Origin: Clostridiaceae bacterium
Lineage (GTDB): Bacteria; Bacillota_A; Clostridia; Acetivibrionales; Acetivibrionaceae
DNA: 8,999 nucleotides
Assembly (NCBI GenBank): GCA_012513545.1
Contig: JAAZCB010000685.1
Coordinates: forward strand, 1-8,999
Direction: 5' to 3'
Position 1 is the stretch's first letter. The number at the start of each line of letters is the position of its first letter. Shown piece by piece: positions 1 to 6,658 of this stretch. The notes beneath the pieces were generated by a model that was given only the letters and a program-made list of their open reading frames with translations, ran no database searches and was not told the DNA's origin. The position numbers and the translations under genes are program-made.

Positions 1-3000
1 CCGCTGGGGTCTGTCCTGGTTTCAATATTTCCGTTTATGTCATAGGTATACGCAGTTGTCTCGAGAAGGTTGTTTGTAACGCTTTCAAGCCTGTTGAACC
101 TGTCATACCTGTAGGTTGTCGCATTGCCCCTGCCGTCAATTTTTACATTTACATTCCCGGCATCATCATACCCGGTCTGGGTTATATGGAGCATGGGGTC
201 GATGGTTTGTATGAGCCTGTTGTTCCTGTCATACCTGTATTCTGTCAATCTGTTCAGTGCGTCATAGGATTTTACCTGCACATTGTTATTGTTGTATTCC
301 AGTCTTTCTACCACTACCTTGTAGGGGTCGGTCTTTTTTACCAGCCTGTTTAAGGGGTCATAGGTATATTCACAGGTATTGCCTCTGCAGTCGGTAGTGG
401 CAACAAGGCTGCCGTTTTTATCATACCTGTTGGTTGTAGTCTGGTTTGTTCCTCCTACGGTGATTGATGAGGTTATAAGCCTGTTAAGTTCATCGTAGGT
501 ATTTGTTGTCTTATTTCCATTTCCGTCAAAGCTCAGCCTTACGTTTCCGTTCCTGTCATATTGGACTGAGGTTCTTATCTTTTCACTCTCATCCCCTGAT
601 AACGGCTGTCTTGTATGGCTTAGCTGCTTTCCGGACTTGTTGTAGGTGAAAATGTCCACTGTACCAAAGGTATCCGCCTGTCTTTTAAGGTTCCCGTCCG
701 CATCATACTGGTATTCTATCGTATTTTCTCTGATTCCGTCATCGGCTGAAAATACAGTTTCTCTTACCTTAGCAAGTGCATTGTAGCGGTGTGTAATTTC
801 ATACCCTTTACCGTCTGCTGTGGATATAAGGTTTCCGGTATAATCATACTTATTGTGCTTTATTGTCTTCTCGGCAGCACTGCTGCTTTCTTTTACCTTT
901 ATATACTCAACGTTGCCGAAATCATCATAATAGTAATTGGTATATGCCCCTTTGATGTTTATCTCGCTTGTCTTTCTTCCTAGTCCGTTGTAAAGGTACA
1001 TGACGGAAAACGGCAGGAATCTTTCTTTTGATACGCTGTCTGTCATTGTTTTAACCTGGTTTGCAAGGGTATAAGTATACTCTGTTCCGTAGCCTGTTTC
1101 TATTTTCTGATCAATTGTTGTTCCGCTGCCGGCTTCGTAACCGAGGGCATCAAGTTCCTTGATTACATTACCCTGAGCATCGTATTTGTAAGCCTTTGAT
1201 ATATACTCAACCCATTTGCCCTGCGTGGTGTCGTAATAGACCTGTTTACTGGCCTTGACCCTTCCCATTGCATCATATATGTACTCTGTACGGTTCATCT
1301 GGCTTAAGGTATAGCCCTCTGTATAATTCTGAGGGGATACCTCTGCAGTTTTCCTTCCGGCCCTGTCATAATAGTAGGCTGTGTATATGTCTGTCTGTAC
1401 ACCGTTTACCTTTACCCTGTTTTTTATCTTTTCAAGGAAACCACGCTTGTTGTATATATATTCTGTTAAATTGCCGTTTGCATCTGTTTCTGTTTTCACC
1501 TTTCCGTCCCAGGTGTAGGTCTTTGATGTCTTATTTTCTCCAGTTGTTTCTGTTCCCTGGTCATTTACATATACATCCGTATATGCTGTGCTTGTAAGCT
1601 TGTTATTATTATCATACAGGTACGTGGTTACCTTCTGTCCAGGGCTTGTAATCTCTGACAAATCGCCGTTTTTATTGTATTTGTAGCCGGTAGTGATTTT
1701 CAGTTCAGTATTGTCTGTGTAGGTATTTCCATATATATCTCCCTTTCTTGCATACAGGGCTTTATTGTCCGGTTTTCCAAAATAGTTGTTTACGTATTCT
1801 GTTTTTACGAAGGCTGTGTCTGATGTATATTTCATCTCCGAGCTCAAATACCCGTCGGCATCATACTGGTATTTTGCAGTTACTCTGCCGTTCAGTTTTT
1901 CTTCTTCAACCTTGCCATTTATATGGTATTTATATTCCTTTGTTATGAAAGCTGAGGGTACTATATTTAAATTGGTATGTCCAATTGATCTTTTATCGCT
2001 TGCTACCAATCCGTTATGGTAATACTCTATCCTGTTATATGAATATGTATTGGCATTCCCTGTATAGTCGAGCGGAGTCCACACTTCCGTCAAATGTCCG
2101 CAGCTGTCATATTTGTAATGTGTTTTGCTTCCGTTTTTGTCTGTCAGGGTTTTAATGCTTCCGTTGCCGTAATATGTTGTTACTGTGCTTGTATTGTCAG
2201 GATCAAGCTGTTTTATCAGCCTTTTTCTTTGATCATAGGTCTGGACGGTTATTGCGGTCTCGGTAGAATTTAAATATTTAGTTGATGTCTTTTGCGTGAA
2301 GCCATTGTCTATGGTAGTGTAATCATACTTCTCAAGAAGTAAGGCACTGCTGTCAGGTACGGCTGTGCTTTCTTTGAAGCATAGTCTGACAAGCCTGTTC
2401 ATAACATCATAATAATACCTGTACACAGAGCCGTCAGGCCTTACTTCTTCTGTTAGATTGCCGTATTTATCATATTTGTAAGTTGTTGTATTGTTCTGTG
2501 CATCTGTTTTTGACTGTACAAGGCCGTTTACATAGTATGACGTCCTTATGCCATGGTCTTTTGAATATTCAAAGGTTCGGGGAGTTTTTGAAAGTCCGTC
2601 ATCCTCCGCACTATATAGGCTTGCCGAGATTTCTTTTATTACACGTCCCATTTTGTCATAAACTATCCTTGAGGTTTCGCCCCCATGAAGCTTTACCTTC
2701 ACAAGCCTTCCGTTATTATCGTAAGCATACTCTGTTTTAAAGCCCTTTTGCGTTACTTCTGAGGTTTTCCATCCAAAGCTGTTGTACTGGTATGTAGTTT
2801 TTATTTGTGAAGTACTGCCTATTCTCGTTTTGCCAACTGTCAGAACATTTCCTTTTGAGTCATAGGTATAAATTGTCTGGTAACCCTCAGGGTCGATTTC
2901 CTTCCATAGCATTCCACATAAGTAATAGCAGGCTTCCGGAGAATAATACTCATATTTTGTTATTGCAAATTTTGCGTCATTTTCACCTTCAACATATTTT

Positions 3001-3254
3001 GTGGTCTCTTGTGTCAAAGGCTTTACAACTTTCCTCAAATATACTCCTGTCGAATCATAAATATAGAAGGTGTATTTGCTTTCTTCATCCCTTTCGCTTA
3101 TAAGGTTATTCCTTGAATCATAGGCATATTCCCTTGTGGTAAGGTCAGGATTGGTTATTCTTGTTATATTTCCTCTTCCATCCCTGTCATATACATAGAC
3201 ATTCCCGTCACGGTCGGTTACCCTCTTTTCTTCACCATAACGATTATATTCAAA
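1..3254 (-). repeat. Main RHS/YD-repeat array (about 45 units, 63-bp period near the left edge)
   Basis: From residue 1130 to the edge the protein is made of YD repeats such as YDRDGRGNITRITNPD, YAYDNNGRLVKVK and YRYDRFNRLESVT; I count about 45. At the left end the Tyr-Asp codons lie at 39, 102, 165 and 228, exactly 63 bp (21 residues) apart. A half-length pair follows (steps of 33 and 30 bp), then steps of 66, 63, 72 and 63 bp. In RHS and Tc proteins these repeats form a spiral beta shell around a cargo. The array is still running at position 1, so its total length and the RHS core are not visible. Confidence 0.92.
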
Positions 3255-6200
3255 GGTATTATCCAGCGTTACTTCAAATACCATGTTTGACATCTGGTCA
3301 AACAATCCGATATTGTTTTCTATCGTATATATGCGCCCCTGACATTCTACTACTGAGTAATTATTGCTGTTAATGCTCATAAGGGTGTTTACAAGCTTCC
3401 ATTCCTTCTTATTGAAGTCATACTTTGCACAAAGACCGGAAGACGGATTAATGCAATAAAGCACTCCTTCATTTACCACAAGGCCTCCAACCGGAGCATT
3501 GCTGCTTAATATACTCCATTTATTTGTCAGAGGGTCGTAGACCTCAAGGTTGAAGCTTGTGTCTATTACATATATCTTGCCGTCCAACACTGCTGCAAAA
3601 TTACTGTACCCATTTGTATAATTTGACATACAGGCATATCTTGTGCTATCAACGGCAGTCCACTTTTTTTGTGCGGGGTCATATTTTTCAACGCTTGTTG
3701 GAGCTCCATCCCCTCCTATAGCGTAAAGATATCCCGCTAATTCTACAAGGGAAAAATCAGATCTGGCATTATTCATACTTGGTACTGTATCCCAGGTATT
3801 ACTGGAAGGGTTGTATTTCAAAACCGATTTCAACTTCTTATCTATCATCGGCTCAGTGTTGGCATGGTATATGCAGCCTCCGGCAACATAAATATCAGAA
3901 CCTGAAACTGCAGCTGCAGCTCCCTTCCTACCTTCAGCTTTTGAACCTGAATTTTCTGAATCTTTCGGCATTGATGCTGTATTTTGCCATTTATTTGTTC
4001 TGGAATCAAAGTACTCGCACTGGTTTGTTGACAAGTCGTATACTGTTGAACGGTAATATGATGATATCAAGCCTCCGAGGTAGTATATCCTTCCATTATA
4101 CACTACTTCTGCCGGATGGCTTTTAGCATGCCCCGGATTAGCCAGCAGGTTAAAAATCATTCTGCCTTCATTTGTATTATATTCTACCTTTGTCTCCTTT
4201 CCTTCAGGGTCTTTTGATTTAATGGTAAACAGGTTTTTGTCAAACCATTTTGTTACCTTTTTCCCCTCTGAATCTGTTATGGTTGTGATTCTGTTCAGAG
4301 GATCATAATCATAACTGTATGTGTTTGATGCAGTGTCCGTCGCATATACCTTGTGAGTCTCAACCTTGTAATTTTTATATTCTTGATAGTACTTGTAAGT
4401 AATTTCTTCAATCACCTTCAAATATGCATCTTTTACTGTAGATAACATACTTCCCGAGTATTCATATGTATACACTGCATTATTCATAGCATCGGTTACT
4501 GTAGTAAGGTTTTTTCCGTCATAGCCATACTGAACCAGAACCCTGGTGCTTCCATCAGTCGTTTCTGTTACCTTGCTGATAAATTCGTTGGTTCCGTATG
4601 TAATACCAAAACTTCTTATTGTCCCTCCATTTGCGTTCTTTAGTACTATTCCCTGAATCTTGCCTTTTTCGTCAACATTGATAACCGTTTTATTGCCATA
4701 CTTGTCAGTAATTGAAGTAAGGCATTTCTTACCGCCTCCTGATACCCCGAATTCATATACAGTCTGATCTTTATCTGTCAGTTTGTAGCTGCCGTCATAA
4801 ATCAGATGACTTCTTGATCCGCAGGACAGGTCCTGAACGTAGGTATTATTATATTTTAGAAAAGTATGCCTGCTTCCGTCGGGCAGGGTAACTGTTAGCC
4901 TCTTACTGGAACTCAATCCATCCACGAAACCTTCGTATCCAAATCTCCATCCGCGTCCAAGGTGTAAGCAATCCTTGTCGTCCTTTGAATTGTAGGTTCT
5001 TGATATAACAAAATCAAATCCGGGAGCCTTTATTTGTGCATCAACATATGACCTTGAGAAATTACCGGTTGCAGGGCTGACTCCTTTTTGTCCGTAATGA
5101 ATCTGCTCCACTAGAAAATCTTCAAGCTTCGCTGCCGATAAGGTTTCAAATACACCGTAAACATCTTCCGTAACACTCGGTGCGCCATACACTTCTTCTA
5201 TAACACTCGGGTCCGAATTATTCTCTTCATCATATGTCTTTATATTAACCAGGGCATTTGCTGCATCAACCAATCCGGGTGATGTAACCGGACCTTCTTG
5301 TGTATTTGCCTTTATTGTGCAAGCAAGATCTTTCCCTGTCAAACCCTCCCTGCTGCTCTTTAACAGCGCTGCAATCCCGCTTACAAATGCCGCGGCATAG
5401 GAGGTTCCACTTGCATATCCATAGCTGTTATCCTGTCTGGTTGAGAAAATATCAACTCCCGGTGCCGCAACATCCACAAAGTCCCCATAGTTTGAAAATT
5501 CTGCCCGTTCTCCACTATTGCCTGCCGCACCAACCGATATCACATTCGAAAGCCTGAAGCCTGCCGGGTATACTACTTCCTCCGTCCCATCGTTCCCGGC
5601 TGCACAAACAAAGCACAAATCCGATTCTTCCATTGCATCCCTTAACGCCTGGTTGTATGTACTGCTTCCCCACGAACAGTTAAGTATATCAACGCCTAAG
5701 TCCTTAGCGTATTTTATTGCGTCAAGTATATCCGATGTATAGGCATATCTGCCGTCAAAAACTTTTAGTGGCAAAACTTTTATGCCCGGTGCGACACCAA
5801 CTACTCCTGACTTATCTTCCTTTGCTGCAATTATTCCTGCAATCATGGTTGCGTGCTCGCTGTCATCCTCTACCTTATTGTCATTTTCTACAAAGTCCCA
5901 CCCTGTAACATCGTCAACATAGCCGTTTGAGTCGTCATCAATCCCATTTTCGGGTATTTCACCAGTATTTACAAATATATTGTCCTTAATATCGGTATGC
6001 CTTGTATCAAGACCTGTATCAAGAATTCCGACAACTACCGAATCAGATCCTTTTGTTGTTTTCCAGGCTTCGAGTACATTTATATCTGCTCCGGCTTTTC
6101 CGGCTATTCCTTCTGCCTGCTGTCCCGAATTTTCAAGTCCCCACTGCAGGTTAAAATATTCATCAGCAGGTGAAGAAAGGATCTCAACCTGATAATTGGG

Positions 6201-6641
6201 CTGAGCGTACAAAACACCGGAAGTATTCCTTATCTCGTTCATTGCTTCATCAATGTCGTCTGATTCATCAATTTCAATGATCTCAAAGCCCTTTGAAAAG
6301 CTATTTTTTCTGTACAGCTTTTTCATATTCAATTTCTTTTTTATATCTGAAAGTTTTGAGCTTTTTTCATTATCTTTTATTTTTCCGTACTTTACGATAA
6401 TCTCTTTTTCTGTTCTTCCTTTATGCTGCTTACCTGGCTTTTCTGTGCCAAAATCTATCTTCCCGTATGGATCAGAGGAAAGCTGTGGCTCTTTAGCTTC
6501 AATAGCTTTTTGTTTCATGCTGCCATTTGAAGATGCCTTGTCTGTTGCAGCAAATATTTCAAGTCCCTGCTGCAAAAATACATTCACTAATATAAATACC
6601 AAGAGCATTACTCTTGCCAGATGTTTATTTATTTTATGCAC
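1..6641 (-). CDS. Giant S8 subtilase - RHS/YD-repeat - Kelch propeller fusion protein (3' end outside window)
   Basis: A partial gene: 2213 codons are visible with no stop, and it continues past the left edge. It starts with GTG at 6641-6639, after a GGGGGG run and a 9-nt spacer. The GTG is preferred over ATG at residue 12 because it supplies the basic n-region (HKINKHLAR) of a signal peptide ending near residues 30-32. Order of modules: I9-like propeptide (about 80-154); S8 protease (about 160-460) with Asp208, His263, oxyanion Asn350 and Ser414; linker with a duplicated decapeptide (478-497); DUF6531-like Rhs entry with PATGN at 523-527; YD repeats to about 834; six Kelch-like blades (835-1127); about 45 YD repeats from 1130 to the edge. 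Known RHS/YD arrays form a hollow beta shell that often encloses a C-terminal toxin, as in WapA, Rhs and Tc proteins. A secreted self-processing effector carrier is inferred. No core motif (DPxGL-like), toxin, anchor or immunity gene is visible, so the role is open. Confidence 0.93.
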   Translation of the reverse strand, partial: MHKINKHLARVMLLVFILVNVFLQQGLEIFAATDKASSNGSMKQKAIEAKEPQLSSDPYGKIDFGTEKPGKQHKGRTEKEIIVKYGKIKDNEKSSKLSDIKKKLNMKKLYRKNSFSKGFEIIEIDESDDIDEAMNEIRNTSGVLYAQPNYQVEILSSPADEYFNLQWGLENSGQQAEGIAGKAGADINVLEAWKTTKGSDSVVVGILDTGLDTRHTDIKDNIFVNTGEIPENGIDDDSNGYVDDVTGWDFVENDNKVEDDSEHATMIAGIIAAKEDKSGVVGVAPGIKVLPLKVFDGRYAYTSDILDAIKYAKDLGVDILNCSWGSSTYNQALRDAMEESDLCFVCAAGNDGTEEVVYPAGFRLSNVISVGAAGNSGERAEFSNYGDFVDVAAPGVDIFSTRQDNSYGYASGTSYAAAFVSGIAALLKSSREGLTGKDLACTIKANTQEGPVTSPGLVDAANALVNIKTYDEENNSDPSVIEEVYGAPSVTEDVYGVFETLSAAKLEDFLVEQIHYGQKGVSPATGNFSRSYVDAQIKAPGFDFVISRTYNSKDDKDCLHLGRGWRFGYEGFVDGLSSSKRLTVTLPDGSRHTFLKYNNTYVQDLSCGSRSHLIYDGSYKLTDKDQTVYEFGVSGGGKKCLTSITDKYGNKTVINVDEKGKIQGIVLKNANGGTIRSFGITYGTNEFISKVTETTDGSTRVLVQYGYDGKNLTTVTDAMNNAVYTYEYSGSMLSTVKDAYLKVIEEITYKYYQEYKNYKVETHKVYATDTASNTYSYDYDPLNRITTITDSEGKKVTKWFDKNLFTIKSKDPEGKETKVEYNTNEGRMIFNLLANPGHAKSHPAEVVYNGRIYYLGGLISSYYRSTVYDLSTNQCEYFDSRTNKWQNTASMPKDSENSGSKAEGRKGAAAAVSGSDIYVAGGCIYHANTEPMIDKKLKSVLKYNPSSNTWDTVPSMNNARSDFSLVELAGYLYAIGGDGAPTSVEKYDPAQKKWTAVDSTRYACMSNYTNGYSNFAAVLDGKIYVIDTSFNLEVYDPLTNKWSILSSNAPVGGLVVNEGVLYCINPSSGLCAKYDFNKKEWKLVNTLMSINSNNYSVVECQGRIYTIENNIGLFDQMSNMVFEVTLDNTFEYNRYGEEKRVTDRDGNVYVYDRDGRGNITRITNPDLTTREYAYDSRNNLISERDEESKYTFYIYDSTGVYLRKVVKPLTQETTKYVEGENDAKFAITKYEYYSPEACYYLCGMLWKEIDPEGYQTIYTYDSKGNVLTVGKTRIGSTSQIKTTYQYNSFGWKTSEVTQKGFKTEYAYDNNGRLVKVKLHGGETSRIVYDKMGRVIKEISASLYSAEDDGLSKTPRTFEYSKDHGIRTSYYVNGLVQSKTDAQNNTTTYKYDKYGNLTEEVRPDGSVYRYYYDVMNRLVRLCFKESTAVPDSSALLLEKYDYTTIDNGFTQKTSTKYLNSTETAITVQTYDQRKRLIKQLDPDNTSTVTTYYGNGSIKTLTDKNGSKTHYKYDSCGHLTEVWTPLDYTGNANTYSYNRIEYYHNGLVASDKRSIGHTNLNIVPSAFITKEYKYHINGKVEEEKLNGRVTAKYQYDADGYLSSEMKYTSDTAFVKTEYVNNYFGKPDNKALYARKGDIYGNTYTDNTELKITTGYKYNKNGDLSEITSPGQKVTTYLYDNNNKLTSTAYTDVYVNDQGTETTGENKTSKTYTWDGKVKTETDANGNLTEYIYNKRGFLEKIKNRVKVNGVQTDIYTAYYYDRAGRKTAEVSPQNYTEGYTLSQMNRTEYIYDAMGRVKASKQVYYDTTQGKWVEYISKAYKYDAQGNVIKELDALGYEAGSGTTIDQKIETGYGTEYTYTLANQVKTMTDSVSKERFLPFSVMYLYNGLGRKTSEINIKGAYTNYYYDDFGNVEYIKVKESSSAAEKTIKHNKYDYTGNLISTADGKGYEITHRYNALAKVRETVFSADDGIRENTIEYQYDADGNLKRQADTFGTVDIFTYNKSGKQLSHTRQPLSGDESEKIRTSVQYDRNGNVRLSFDGNGNKTTNTYDELNRLITSSITVGGTNQTTTNRYDKNGSLVATTDCRGNTCEYTYDPLNRLVKKTDPYKVVVERLEYNNNNVQVKSYDALNRLTEYRYDRNNRLIQTIDPMLHITQTGYDDAGNVNVKIDGRGNATTYRYDRFNRLESVTNNLLETTAYTYDINGNIETRTDPS
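3261..4139 (-). other. Kelch-like six-bladed beta-propeller inserted in the RHS array
   Basis: Residues about 835-1127, six units of roughly 45-60 residues. Blade cores: GRIYYLGGLI with YFDSRTNKWQ (Trp885); SDIYVAGGCIY with KYNPSSNTWD (Trp950); GYLYAIGGDG with KYDPAQKKWT (Trp994); GKIYVIDTSF with VYDPLTNKWS (Trp1042); GVLYCINPSS with KYDFNKKEW (Trp1081); GRIYTIENN with LFDQMSNMVFEV (no Trp). The first three keep the diagnostic GlyGly pair, the last three have lost it. Such 'YDPxTNKW' plus 'IYxxGG' units are the hallmark of Kelch propellers, which usually bind proteins or, in galactose-oxidase relatives, sugars. The flanks are YD repeats on both sides. Confidence 0.85.
4140..5096 (-). other. 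Rhs entry segment (DUF6531-like) and first YD-repeat block
   Basis: Residues about 516-834. It begins HYGQKGVSPATGNFSRSYVD, then APGFDFVISRTYNS and LGRGWRFGYEG. This is the characteristic opening of RHS proteins (DUF6531 type: PATGN, a beta strand, RTYNS, GxGW). The segment then has LPDGSRHTF and several YD-type repeats such as YDPLNRITTITDSEGKK and DPEGKETKVEYNTNEGRMI. The repeat series is interrupted directly after YNTNEGRMI by the Kelch-like propeller and resumes at residue 1130. Confidence 0.8.
5151..5210 (-). repeat. 30-bp in-frame tandem duplication in the protease-RHS linker
   Basis: Two adjacent 30-bp units (5151-5180 and 5181-5210) match at 23 of 30 positions, with the last 10 bases (taacactcgg on the plus strand) identical. 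They encode PSVIEEVYGA and PSVTEDVYGV, residues 478-497, directly after an Asp/Glu/Asn-rich stretch that ends the protease domain. It may be a flexible acidic linker or a processing site; the duplication is seen directly, the role is not known. Confidence 0.8.
5262..6164 (-). other. Peptidase S8 (subtilisin-like) catalytic domain
   Basis: Residues about 160-460. It opens with the conserved FNLQWGLENSGQ. The catalytic Asp208 lies in VVGILDTGLDTRHTDI. The acidic loop NGIDDDSNGYVDDVTGWDF (233-250) is typical of this S8 group and probably binds calcium. His263 lies in SEHATMIAGIIAA, where the usual GHGTHVAG has Ala for the Gly after His and Met for the second His. Oxyanion Asn350 is in CAAGNDG and the nucleophile Ser414 in GTSYAAAFVSGIAALL. 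All triad residues and the oxyanion Asn are present, so an active endopeptidase is likely. The substrate is unknown; autoprocessing of the attached RHS protein is a guess. Confidence 0.92.
6180..6404 (-). other. I9-like propeptide (intramolecular chaperone/inhibitor) region
   Basis: Residues about 80-154, lying between the signal peptide and the protease. EIIVKYG (80-86) followed by KKKLNMKKLYRKNSFSKGFEI and ending SGVLYAQPNY (141-150) follows the usual plan of subtilase propeptides, which end in a 'vxyAePNY' strand. In the family this segment folds the protease and is then cut off. The region upstream (33-79) is lysine-rich, low in complexity and probably disordered. Confidence 0.7.
6546..6641 (-). 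other. Signal peptide of the S8/RHS protein
   Basis: Residues 1-32. There is a basic start (Lys3, Lys6, Arg10) and a hydrophobic stretch MLLVFILVNVFL at 12-23. The polar-to-small ending QQGLEIFAA gives a plausible signal peptidase I site after Ala31 or Ala32. This predicts Sec export and places the protease and the YD shell outside the cytoplasm. No lipobox cysteine is present, so it is not a lipoprotein. Confidence 0.75.
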
Positions 6642-6650
6642 TATAATCGT

Positions 6651-6656
6651 CCCCCC
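6651..6656 (-). promoter_or_regulatory. Ribosome binding site (G6 run) of the S8/RHS gene
   Basis: A GGGGGG run in the 17-bp gap between the TAA of the first gene and the GTG start of the second, with a 9-nt spacer (acgattata). It can pair partly with the anti-Shine-Dalgarno, and it supports the GTG at 6641. The short gap suggests co-transcription and translational coupling. Confidence 0.65.
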
Positions 6657-6658
6657 TG

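Noticed and set aside
1..600. Regular 63-bp spacing of similar sequence, superficially like a CRISPR-type array.
   Set aside because: The units are degenerate, contiguous and in frame, and they encode YD repeats; there are no conserved short repeats separated by unique spacers.
789..5908. Numerous plus-strand open frames of 60-115 codons, many rich in Leu, His, Tyr and Cys.
   Set aside because: They are antisense shadows of the periodic YD repeats and of the Kelch and protease regions; none shows a recognisable domain.
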